This document shows positions 7,590 through 15,664 of a stretch of DNA of 43,229 nt, piece after piece; the stretch's first letter is position 1; every line of letters starts with the position of its first letter. The position numbers and the translations under genes were made by a program. The notes under the pieces were generated by a model. It was not told the origin of the DNA. It did no database searches and was given only the letters and a program-made list of their open reading frames with translations. Location of the stretch: NCBI GenBank assembly GCA_023436395.1, contig JAEZJJ010000028.1, positions 1 to 43,229 of the forward strand, read 5' to 3'. This DNA comes from Bacillota bacterium (GTDB lineage: Bacteria; Bacillota; Clostridia; Lachnospirales; Cellulosilyticaceae).

Positions 7590-9641
7590 CTATTTCAAGC
7601 ATTCTTTATGAATTTTTCTACTGATTATGATAGATATTAACACTGAGAAACTAATTATGATTAATGTTAATTTATAAGAAGTAAATATTACTTTCTCCAA
7701 ATAAACTATGGAGTCTATGTAATTAGATATATATATGCTAAGAACAATTATTGCTGCTAACATATTCGGAAATACATACAGTAACCTAACCTGCTTTGAG
7801 ATTATGGATTTTATATACTTTGGCTTACATCCAAGTAAACTTATATTCCTAAACAATGACTTTTCTTCCCAAATACTGCTTAATATTTTTGTCCCAATAA
7901 CTAAAGCACTTGCAACAAAGCAAGAAAAAGATATAATTCCAAATACCAGAAAGTAAACTATTGTATCACCGACTCCGTTTATTTGTTTATCAATTCTGGA
8001 ATATGGCATGAGCGTCCAGTTCCTCTTAACATCCGCATTAATTTGCATTATTTCTTCTTCTAATGTGATTATGCCGTTGATATTATTTGAGCCCCTATAA
8101 GAAAAGCTTTCTGGAAATTTATAATCATGTGCTTTTAAGTATTCATTATAAAAATCATTTGAAAACATGATACTGGAATCAAATTTATCTACATTAAAAG
8201 TCTTATATGTAAATTTAAAGTTTGCATTTATGCTACTTTTTAACTTATTATAGTCACTATCATCAAGAACGCGAATAACGCCCATAAAGTAGCCTAATGC
8301 AAACATTTTACTTTTAATTTCAATTGTTTTTTCCGCAGTAATATGAATCTCCTTATTGTCTGTTGTAAAGAATTTCATAGTAGATCTGGGCCTTAACAAC
8401 TCATTTAAAAAATCGGTTGATTTGTTATAGCTTACCACTATTACATATCTGCCCTGTGTTACTTCTAAATTCTCATTAAAGAAGTTGTTAAACGAGCTTT
8501 CACTTATAAATGCAGTATCTTCACTCCAGAACCATTCCGGAGATAGATCTGTTAATAGGACATATGGCACTAATATAATGCCTTCTACTTCTTTATACTG
8601 TAATATATTAAGGTCATATTGGGAGGCCAATTTTGCAATATCATTTTTACCCAGCTCCTTGCTGTCACCAGTTTGTAAATATCCAAAATCATATTCTCCA
8701 TTTTTTAATGTTTCAAAGCTCTCAATTGTCGGTCCTAATTGAAAGAACAAAGAATATAAGCCGATGGCTGTCAAAATTGTTCCTATAAATAAAGATAAAG
8801 CAAATTGCTTTCCCTTCAGCTTTAACAGATTGAAGAATACAATATTACTATAATATCTTTTTTTACTTATCCTTTTAACTATTGATCCAAAAGTGGAAAC
8901 CTGTGTAGTAAAGAAGTATATGCCAATGATATCAAGAATTAAACCTATACTGAAAAAATGTCTTAAAATGGGGTGGGATGTACCTGAGCCGATAACTATA
9001 GCAATCAATCCTAACGGAATACAAATAAGCCCTATTACTCCAAATAGGTTTTTCCCAAAAGCTACAGACTCAATTTCAGAAGTCATTTTTAGCAACTTTA
9101 TTAGATTTGCCTTTTTTATAAAACTATTGGTAATCACCTTTATTATTAAATAAGAGAACATAGCAAATAGAACTGCGAAAAAAATTCCGTGCCAGCCTAT
9201 TATAAATTTACTTTCTTCATTTTCGAAAAAAAATGCTAAAGAATTCCAAAGGAGTATTGAACATGGTATGGATAGAATGATCCCTGTTATTGCCCCCAGT
9301 GGTACTATTAAAGATATTTCTTTCTTTAATAATCGAAATATATCTTTTTTCTTTACGCCAAGAGACATAAATACTCCGATTTCTTTTGACTTATATCTCA
9401 TAAATAATCCTTGAATAAAAACAATGAAAATGATACATGCCATCATTGTCATCCCATACATGCCGTAAGCAAACTGCTGTGAAGTGCCACCAGGATAAAA
9501 TACATTTGATACTGACGGACTAAAGATAACAACTCCTAAAACAGATATTACTAAAACAGCAAAAGAAATCCCAAATATGGATAATAGATACTCTTTTATA
9601 TTTTTTCTGACTAGTTTTTTTACAATAGTATTAAAATTCAT
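7590..9641 (-). CDS. BceB-type ABC transporter permease (FtsX/MacB superfamily)
   Basis: A protein of about 683 residues with the BceB layout. An N-terminal helix is followed by three helices of an FtsX domain (about 55-180, with YKSKEIGVFMSLGVKKKDIFRLL), then further helices (about 200-310), an extracellular domain of about 230 residues (310-540), and a second FtsX unit at the end with SLFRNISLLGCKPKYIKSII. Such permeases work with a BceA ATPase in sensing or removing cell-wall-active peptides. Three start codons lie close together (9653, 9647, 9641); 9641 is best spaced from GGTGGT. It lies directly downstream of its ATPase gene and is read with it. The substrate is unknown. Confidence 0.85.
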   Translation of the reverse strand: MNFNTIVKKLVRKNIKEYLLSIFGISFAVLVISVLGVVIFSPSVSNVFYPGGTSQQFAYGMYGMTMMACIIFIVFIQGLFMRYKSKEIGVFMSLGVKKKDIFRLLKKEISLIVPLGAITGIILSIPCSILLWNSLAFFFENEESKFIIGWHGIFFAVLFAMFSYLIIKVITNSFIKKANLIKLLKMTSEIESVAFGKNLFGVIGLICIPLGLIAIVIGSGTSHPILRHFFSIGLILDIIGIYFFTTQVSTFGSIVKRISKKRYYSNIVFFNLLKLKGKQFALSLFIGTILTAIGLYSLFFQLGPTIESFETLKNGEYDFGYLQTGDSKELGKNDIAKLASQYDLNILQYKEVEGIILVPYVLLTDLSPEWFWSEDTAFISESSFNNFFNENLEVTQGRYVIVVSYNKSTDFLNELLRPRSTMKFFTTDNKEIHITAEKTIEIKSKMFALGYFMGVIRVLDDSDYNKLKSSINANFKFTYKTFNVDKFDSSIMFSNDFYNEYLKAHDYKFPESFSYRGSNNINGIITLEEEIMQINADVKRNWTLMPYSRIDKQINGVGDTIVYFLVFGIISFSCFVASALVIGTKILSSIWEEKSLFRNISLLGCKPKYIKSIISKQVRLLYVFPNMLAAIIVLSIYISNYIDSIVYLEKVIFTSYKLTLIIISFSVLISIIISRKIHKECLK

Positions 9642-9667
9642 ACTCATCACCACCTTCTATTATCATG

Positions 9668-10414
9668 CTATTCATTTTTATTTCCAAGCTGTTTAAGCGT
9701 TTCAAGAAGCTTATCCATAAATTCTCTCTGCTTACAGTCACGTTTCAGCTGCGTATGTACTTTACCGTCCATAAGAACAATAACCCTATCGCAAAAGGAT
9801 GCAACATAGCTATCATGTGTAACCATAAATATGGTTGCTCCCATTTCATCCTTCGCTTGAGTAAAAGCATCAATAACAGTTTTGCAAGCTTTACTGTCAA
9901 GATTGCCTGTAGGCTCATCCGCAACTATGATATGGGGCTGATTGATCAAGGCTCTGGCAATTGCTGTACGCTGCTTTTCCCCTCCTGATATTTCTGCTGG
10001 GTACTTATTTTTTATATGAGAAATCCCAAAGGTTTCACACAGTTTACCCGTAAGAATTTCCATTTTTTTCACTTCTTTTTCTGCAATGATTTGAGGCATG
10101 CAGATATTTTCAAAAACAGTTAATCCATCAAGCAGCATAAAATCTTGAAAAACAAAACCAAGTTTCCTGTTTCTTACATCCGCAAGCTGTTCCTCATTTA
10201 GTCCTGTAATATTCTGATCACCGAGTACAACCTCTCCGCTATCAAATGGAATAAAGCAAGAAATGCAATTAAGAAGTGTAGTTTTTCCACTCCCGGACGG
10301 TCCCATGACCCCTATAAATTCACCTTTATCTACTTCAAAGGAAATATCCCTTAGTACCTCATAATGAATCTTGCCTGTCTTATAGCTTTTACTTAAGTTG
10401 TTAACTTTTAACAT
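9668..10414 (-). CDS. BceA-type ABC transporter ATPase
   Basis: A 248-residue ABC ATPase. Walker A GPSGSGKTT is near residue 38, the Q-loop is VFQDFMLLD, the signature is ISGGEKQR, and Walker B is IIVADEPTGNLD followed by VTHD. The LolD/MacB/BceA-type signature and the partner gene downstream indicate a peptide-resistance or peptide-signalling exporter. The start has a strong AGGAGG site. A 7-bp inverted repeat (AGAATGA/TCATTCT, 10431-10451) lies just upstream and could be an operator. It diverges from a LytTR two-component pair that is the likely regulator; that link is inferred from position. Confidence 0.9.
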   Translation of the reverse strand: MLKVNNLSKSYKTGKIHYEVLRDISFEVDKGEFIGVMGPSGSGKTTLLNCISCFIPFDSGEVVLGDQNITGLNEEQLADVRNRKLGFVFQDFMLLDGLTVFENICMPQIIAEKEVKKMEILTGKLCETFGISHIKNKYPAEISGGEKQRTAIARALINQPHIIVADEPTGNLDSKACKTVIDAFTQAKDEMGATIFMVTHDSYVASFCDRVIVLMDGKVHTQLKRDCKQREFMDKLLETLKQLGNKNE

Positions 10415-10430
10415 TTTTTCCTACCTCCTA

Positions 10431-10451
10431 GAATGATATGCTGTCATTCTA
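10431..10451. promoter_or_regulatory. inverted repeat in the divergent control region
   Basis: AGAATGA, 7-nt spacer, TCATTCT. It sits about 17 nt before the bceA-like start codon, in the 169-nt divergent gap to the response regulator. It could be an operator or a leader hairpin; no LytTR-type direct repeats were recognised. Confidence 0.35.
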
Positions 10452-10536
10452 TAATGAAATTGAGTTGCAATAAATTGAACATAATGTAAAAACTAACATC
10501 AATTTTGTAACATACGGCATCATTCATAAGAAATAA

Positions 10537-10566
10537 TTGGATTTGATAGATTCCTTATGCTATATT
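10537..10566 (+). promoter_or_regulatory. candidate promoter of the response regulator gene
   Basis: TTGGAT (10537-10542), 18-nt spacer, TATATT (10561-10566), about 12 nt before the GGAGG ribosome binding site. Confidence 0.4.
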
Positions 10567-10583
10567 AAGAATAAACTGAGGAG

Positions 10584-11297
10584 GTGATTTCCATAATTTA
10601 CATAGCTATATGTGATGATGAAAAAATGCAGGTGAATTGTCTCAATCATATAGTAAGTCGTTACTTTGAATTAAACGGATATAAATCTAAAATAAATAAA
10701 TTCAACAGTGGGGAGATGCTCTTAAATTCATTACAACATAATTATTTTGATATTATATTTTTAGATATAGAAATGAACGGCTTAAATGGTGTAGAGATAG
10801 CCAAAAAAATAAGGAATAATCATAAAGAGAGTGTAATTATATTTGTGACCGCTTATTCTGATTTTGTTTTTCAAGGCTATGAAGTAAAAGCCCTAAACTA
10901 TATATTAAAACCCTATAAGCCTGAAAAGATATCAGATGTATTAAATCAGGCTTTGGCTGACCTTAACCAGAGGCAGGATACCTTTTATGCCATTGAGCAA
11001 AAAAGTGGAACATATAAGCTTAATCTGGTAAATACGATCTATTTCTCAAGTGATAAAAGAAAGGTATGTGCAGTTACTACTACGGCTGATCATATTGAGT
11101 TTTATGATAAACTCGATGAACTATATAAAGAACTTCCTTCTTTTTTTGTCAGGATACATCAACGCTATATTATTAATATTCATTTTGCATCTGCTGTAGA
11201 AGAAAGTAAAGTAATAGTAAATGGAGAAACCCTGCCTGTAAGCAGGGCTTATAAACAGAACCTTATTATAAGCTTTGCCAGGACACTGCTAGGTTAA
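10584..11297 (+). CDS. LytTR-family response regulator
   Basis: About 235 residues. The receiver domain has IAICDDEK at the start, the phosphoacceptor in IIFLDIEMNGLNG, VTAYSDF, and lysine in YILKPY. The C-terminal LytTR DNA-binding domain has VRIHQRYIINIHFA and the final VSRAYKQNL. The kinase starts 10 nt downstream, so they form one unit. The start codon is uncertain: no ATG lies before the acidic pocket. The GTG at 10584 lies inside the GAGGAGGTG ribosome binding site, while an ATA at 10593 sits 8 nt from GGAGG, the usual distance. It probably controls the divergent ABC exporter genes. Confidence 0.9.
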   Translation: MISIIYIAICDDEKMQVNCLNHIVSRYFELNGYKSKINKFNSGEMLLNSLQHNYFDIIFLDIEMNGLNGVEIAKKIRNNHKESVIIFVTAYSDFVFQGYEVKALNYILKPYKPEKISDVLNQALADLNQRQDTFYAIEQKSGTYKLNLVNTIYFSSDKRKVCAVTTTADHIEFYDKLDELYKELPSFFVRIHQRYIINIHFASAVEESKVIVNGETLPVSRAYKQNLIISFARTLLG

Positions 11298-11306
11298 GGA
11301 GGGTAT

Positions 11307-12575
11307 ATGGCTATTAGTTATATTTTGCGTATTATCACTTTGGGTGTTTCCAGCTTCTATTTTTATCTCTTAGTATGTTGCTTTGTACCTGTAAAAAATA
11401 ACAAATGGTTAGAAGTGATTGCGTTTGTTGGAATCTCTTATGTATGCAATGTTATTATCTACAATACTGATATTTTTAATATTAGTTATTCCATTATCAT
11501 TTTTGTGTGCATTATGCTGATCTGTTTCGAAGGACATCCCATTAAAAAAAGTAGCATAGTTATGGTGCTTTTCCCAATTGTTGTAGCTTTGAATTTTATT
11601 ACTCGTGAAATAGCAGTACAAGTGTATTTTGCTTTCAATCAAAGTGCTTTTATAGATTTTGTTATTGTACCCATTATTAAAAGCACCGTGTGTATTGCCT
11701 GGTATGTGATTTTTAAGGTGTTCAAAAACCGGATTCAAAAACCCTATTTATTTATTGACAACAAGTCATGGCTCCTAATTGACATTATCTGCCTTGCGCC
11801 ACTGATTTCAATCTTTTCGGTAATTATATACACTCCTTTTGGTAAACAATATCAGGTCTACTTCATAGCCTTTGCCTGTATCATTACCAGCCTTGGGATG
11901 ATTTTATTAATTGAATATATCGTCAATAGTGTAAAAGTACATATGGAAAACAATAATCTAAGGTTGGAATACAGTTATTATAAAGAGCTTGAAGAGAGTC
12001 AGCTTGAAACAAGAAAAATGAGACATGATATGAACAATCACCTAAGTATAATTAATTCATTTATTATGGATGAAAACCTGCCAGAAGCTAGGAATTACCT
12101 CCATTCTCTTTCGGATAAGTTTCATGTTAGTAATAGAGAATTCTGTAAAAATAGTATTGTCAATGCTGTAATTAATACTAAATATAATTTAGCAAGCAAA
12201 AATGAAATAGACTGTTTTTTCAATATTGATATCAATAGCATAATTCCGATTGATGATATTGACTTGTGTTCCATATTTGCCAATACCCTTGACAACGCTG
12301 TTGAAGCATCACAAAAGATAACGGATCCATCAAAGAGAAAAATCACTGTAAAGGCCCGTTGTGACAAGGGTTATTTCAGTTACTGCATAGTCAATCATAT
12401 ATATGCATATATCACTGTTTCCAAAGGCATATACTTAACGGATAAGCCTGATCAGAAAATGCATGGATATGGTATTGAAAATGTGAGGGATATTGTAAAA
12501 AAATATAATGGAATAATGGAAATAAGTCATACCGAAAATGAATTCTCTGTACTAATTGCAATTAGGATAGAATAG
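11307..12575 (+). CDS. GHKL-type sensor histidine kinase (AgrC/peptide-sensor-like)
   Basis: A 422-residue protein. About six membrane helices fill residues 1-215. They are followed by a short coiled segment, the histidine box RKMRHDMNNHLSII, the N box IFANTLDNAVEAS and the glycine box YGIENVRDIV. This is the AgrC/HPK10-like kinase layout, in which the membrane part often senses a peptide. It follows the LytTR regulator by 10 nt with a GGAGGG site. No propeptide gene of the AgrD type was found nearby, so the signal may be an outside peptide or be relayed by the BceAB-like exporter. Confidence 0.9.
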   Translation: MAISYILRIITLGVSSFYFYLLVCCFVPVKNNKWLEVIAFVGISYVCNVIIYNTDIFNISYSIIIFVCIMLICFEGHPIKKSSIVMVLFPIVVALNFITREIAVQVYFAFNQSAFIDFVIVPIIKSTVCIAWYVIFKVFKNRIQKPYLFIDNKSWLLIDIICLAPLISIFSVIIYTPFGKQYQVYFIAFACIITSLGMILLIEYIVNSVKVHMENNNLRLEYSYYKELEESQLETRKMRHDMNNHLSIINSFIMDENLPEARNYLHSLSDKFHVSNREFCKNSIVNAVINTKYNLASKNEIDCFFNIDINSIIPIDDIDLCSIFANTLDNAVEASQKITDPSKRKITVKARCDKGYFSYCIVNHIYAYITVSKGIYLTDKPDQKMHGYGIENVRDIVKKYNGIMEISHTENEFSVLIAIRIE

Positions 12576-12600
12576 AAAACATCCGTTTTCTATTCTATCC
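12565..12600. terminator. perfect 16-bp hairpin between convergent genes
   Basis: GGATAGAATAGAAAAC (12565-12580), loop ATCC, exact complement (12585-12600). The left arm includes the last codons of the kinase and the right arm touches the stop of the radical SAM gene. There is no strong T-run, so termination efficiency is uncertain. Confidence 0.6.
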
Positions 12601-13448
12601 TATAATATGGTCACTATATGATTTGTTATTTTGTCTTTTACAAGTTTTTCGTGATAGAAATAGTTTTCATATTTTATACCCAACCTTTTGCAATGCTCAT
12701 CTAAATTCTCTGCCAATTCACGCCAATAGGTCATATCTTTATAAATATAGATCTTTTGATACCCCTCTAGTAAATCAGGATAATAACTTTTAATATAATC
12801 AATAATTTCTTTCTTATATGCCCCTCTTAAATTGAGATTTTCAAACCAATATTCTCTTACAAAACTTTGAGTAGAATCAATTATCTCCTTGTACTCTGTA
12901 ATATATGGAAAAATAGGAGACATGAATAACACTGTATATATTCCGGCGTTATATAATGCTGCCATTGCCGTTAAGCGTTCCTGTATGGTACTAGCATTGT
13001 CCATATCTTCTCGAAAAGACTCCTTTAGTGTGTTAATTGAAAAAGATACTTTTAGATGTGGAAGTTTTTTTAGTAAATCCAAATCCCTAAGTATTAGACT
13101 TGACTTTGTAGATATTGTAATCTGACAATCAGCATCAATTAATTGCTCTAATATTCTTCTTGTTATCATATACTTTTCTTCAAATTGATTATAGCAATCC
13201 GTTACAGATCATAGAAAAACAGATTTTCCTTGTAGTTTTTTAATGTTTATGGGTTTTTCACATTCTTTAATATCAATAAAGTTACCCCATTTTTCATTAT
13301 GTCCAGTAAACCTCTTCATAAAACTGGCGTAGCAGTATTTACATGCATGAGGACAACCTACATAAGGGTTAATGACATAATCGCTGGCAGGAAGATTTGA
13401 TTTTGTTAAATAGTCTTTTGTTATGATTTTCTTTTCAATAACATCCAT
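12600..13448 (-). pseudogene. radical SAM (SPL/Rv2578c-type) gene interrupted by an in-frame TGA
   Basis: Two reading frames lie in the same phase: 13448-13209 (MDVIEKKIIT to GKSVFL) and 13169-12600. The codons between them read SVTDCYNQFEEKY after one TGA at 13207-13209. Joined, they give about 282 residues, the normal length for this family. The cluster motif CPHACKYCYA (CX3CX2C) is intact, and SVTDCYNQFEEKYMITRRILEQL is the expected continuation. Relatives normally have Ser or Gly at the TGA position, so one base change or a sequencing error explains it. Selenocysteine is possible in principle, but no SECIS element was recognised. The start overlaps the upstream stop as TAATG, with GGAGGGG before it, implying coupling to the XRE gene. 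Confidence 0.8.
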
Positions 13449-14125
13449 TAACGAATGACCCCTCCATGAAAATAGCACTCATAAATTTTTTCATCTATGT
13501 AAAATATCTCTTCATATCCTTGAAACCAGATAAACTCACCATCTACCTTACAATGATAACGGTAATCACCCTTTGTATATATTTCTGGTCCACGAAATGG
13601 CAATTCTTCTGGCACAGCCATAAGCACCTCTTTCAAAAAATCACTATTAAAATTCTCACTGATTGTACGTCCCACATAATTCATACTCCAAACAGGATGA
13701 TCATGAAGCCACACCGCTTCCTCTCCAGCAAAACATTCTCCGCCTAAATAAGTATCATAATAAGTGTAACCATTATTGTCCTTATAACAAAAATCATGAG
13801 AATTTGTTCTAGATGAAGTTGTTTTATTATCACTTGCTCCATAAGTATTCTTTTTGGCTAAAAGAAGAAAAGTGACTATTTTATTGATATTAATAGTTGT
13901 GCTTTTATACAAAGGAATATTGCATTCATCATTTTCTTTTACAATGCGGTCAATGGTTACACCATAAAGATCACTTAATAAAATTAATCCATTTAATTCA
14001 GGCACTGCCTGTCCATTTTCCCATTTACTAATTGTTTGACGAGCAATTCCTAGTTTATCTGCAAGTTGTTCTTGTGAGTAACCATTTTGCTTCCTTAAAA
14101 GCTGTAGCTTTTCCTGTAACTTCAT
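13448..14125 (-). CDS. XRE-family regulator with C-terminal DUF5680 domain
   Basis: A 225-residue protein. Residues 1-62 form a helix-turn-helix (LRKQNGYSQEQLADKLGIARQTISKWENGQAVPEL). Residues about 115-225 match DUF5680 (YYDTYLGGECFAGEEAVW, NYVGR, VPEELPFRGPEIY, GDYRYHCKVDGEFIWFQGYEEI, YECYFHGG). The C-terminal domain may bind a small ligand, but its role is unknown. It is translationally coupled to the broken radical SAM gene. The start has a GGGAGGTG site. It is probably a local repressor of this two-gene unit. Confidence 0.85.
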   Translation of the reverse strand: MKLQEKLQLLRKQNGYSQEQLADKLGIARQTISKWENGQAVPELNGLILLSDLYGVTIDRIVKENDECNIPLYKSTTININKIVTFLLLAKKNTYGASDNKTTSSRTNSHDFCYKDNNGYTYYDTYLGGECFAGEEAVWLHDHPVWSMNYVGRTISENFNSDFLKEVLMAVPEELPFRGPEIYTKGDYRYHCKVDGEFIWFQGYEEIFYIDEKIYECYFHGGVIR

Positions 14126-14466
14126 ATAAAAACACCTCCCATAGTCTTAGTATGATTATATCAAATGCACTTTCCTCAAACCACCACTCAAAAGAGACAA
14201 AAATGCCATCCTATAGTTGCAAAAAATACTATGCGGCTTTATAAGTTTTTATTTGGGCATCTGCCCATAGTTTCCAGTAATAAAAAACTTTGAGATAGTT
14301 GGATATAATGCCTACTACAAGTGAACATCTAAACACTATAATCTCTTGATATTCAATTAACTAAGAGATTTACACATATACTATAGTTTAGAAAGAACAC
14401 CACTAAATCGCTTATAAGCTTAGTTTGGTATTATGTTTTTACACGCAGTCTCACCCGTCGTGGTAG
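14126..14466. repeat. upstream region of the XRE gene and linker part of repeat copy B
   Basis: No gene here. From about 14246, beginning TTATTTGGGCATCTGCCC, the sequence follows the linker of copies A and C. Hairpin 1 is missing in copy B, so its homology starts right after where the right end of hairpin 1 would be. Bases 14126-14245 hold the XRE upstream region; no clear promoter was read. Confidence 0.6.
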
Positions 14467-14709
14467 TTTGTAAGCACAATAACGCTGAGGGAAAGGAGAG
14501 GGCAAGGGCTGTCTGGAAGGGCGACTTGGGAGTATTTTTTAGAAGCACTTAGCGAACGTTTTAGATGGGTTTTAGCCTGAGTGTCTGACCAACGGGAGTT
14601 TTCAGGCGTTCATCTAAATAAGTGAGCTTAGTGCTTCAAAAAATACGGACCGGAACACTGGAAGATAGCCCTTGCCCTCGCCTTTCCACCCAGTAGCCCC
14701 ACTTACAAA
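14467..14709. repeat. repeat copy B, hairpin 2 (243 nt)
   Basis: The ends are TTTGTAAG at 14467-14474 and CTTACAAA at 14702-14709. Bases 14490-14519 pair with 14658-14687, including GAGGGCAAGGGCT against AGCCCTTGCCCTC. GTATTTTTTAGAAGCACTTAGC (from 14531) pairs with the GCTTAGTGCTTC arm. The tip at 14565-14613 has GCCTGA (14575-14580) pairing with TCAGGC (14602-14607). Confidence 0.85.
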
Positions 14710-14729
14710 CACCCAAGGCACCTTTCAAT

Positions 14730-15653
14730 TTACTCATTCGGCAAGATAATAACCCCTAGTTCCTCATATTCTCTCTGCTCAAAGTGTAATATCTTCTTAT
14801 TCCCCTTTAAATCCTCTAATATTATCACAAGCCTCTGCTCTCCTAGTTGCTTATAATAGGTTTCCTCGTCTTCAATATTTTTCCCATTGATTTTCAGAAT
14901 AATATCCCCTCGTTCGATTTTATTTCTCTGCACTTGCTCTTTTATAATTTCTATTACTCTTACCCCTTTTCTAGGCAAAGTATAAATACAAGGAGCCTGC
15001 TCTAGAAAATAATTCATAGCAAAAAGCATTTCATGGGCTATAGACATTAGCATAATCCCTATAGGAAGAGATACTTGATGAAGCACCACTGCTATTCCAA
15101 TTAGAAAGATGTGGCATCCATAAATGAAAATATACTTTCCATTTTTACGTGATTTCAGCTCTGGCATCATGGTATAGGTCTCATCTCCATACACAAGGAC
15201 GCACAGAAGTGGCACATAGTAACCATTAATTGTAAATAAAAACAGGGGGATATACCACTTTCTATAAGCTTGATATCCTCCTGCTATTTGATTTCCTTTG
15301 TAATTAATCACACATTGATTCCCTTTTGCACCATAGAAGTAAGTCATAATCCCTTCTATCATATGAAGAACTCCTACAAGTACAATCAGTTTTTCATAAG
15401 GTAAAGTAAAATAGTTCTCTTTTAACTTCAGTAAAATCAACCCTGTATCTACTAGATAAATAGTAGCTATCACATAACTTAAGCATGTTAACCTCTTATC
15501 TATTCGCCCTAATATCATACTTGCTAAGACTAGTAAAATGAGTTCTATGGAAACAGGCTGGCCATAGTTATTGAATACTACTATCCCACTCAGTAATAGC
15601 CCAAACATAAACATGATTAATACTTCGTTTTTACTATACCCTATGAAAATCAC
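14730..15653 (-). CDS. MinJ-like polytopic membrane protein with C-terminal PDZ domain
   Basis: About 304-307 residues. Roughly seven hydrophobic segments occupy residues 8-215 and a PDZ domain fills the end (about 225-307, with IKEQVQRNKIERGDIILKING). Topology and position beside ctpA and ftsEX match Bacillus subtilis, where MinJ links the Min system to DivIVA; the role here is inferred from that. It follows ctpA by 11 nt. The start is odd: the GTG at 15653 lies inside AGGAGGTG, no ATG follows at a useful distance, and an ATA at 15644 is 8 nt from GGAGG. The next in-frame ATG (15614) removes 13 residues and lacks a site. A damaged copy lies at 6849-7490. Confidence 0.7.
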   Translation of the reverse strand: MIFIGYSKNEVLIMFMFGLLLSGIVVFNNYGQPVSIELILLVLASMILGRIDKRLTCLSYVIATIYLVDTGLILLKLKENYFTLPYEKLIVLVGVLHMIEGIMTYFYGAKGNQCVINYKGNQIAGGYQAYRKWYIPLFLFTINGYYVPLLCVLVYGDETYTMMPELKSRKNGKYIFIYGCHIFLIGIAVVLHQVSLPIGIMLMSIAHEMLFAMNYFLEQAPCIYTLPRKGVRVIEIIKEQVQRNKIERGDIILKINGKNIEDEETYYKQLGEQRLVIILEDLKGNKKILHFEQREYEELGVIILPNE

Positions 15654-15664
15654 CTCCTACACTA

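Noticed and set aside
10415..10583. LytTR binding sites (paired 9-bp direct repeats)
   Set aside because: ATGTT-type repeats occur, but spacing and sequence do not fit the usual 21-22 bp period.
13207..13209. Selenocysteine codon in the radical SAM gene
   Set aside because: No SECIS-like hairpin was recognised after it, and the position is Ser or Gly in relatives as remembered.
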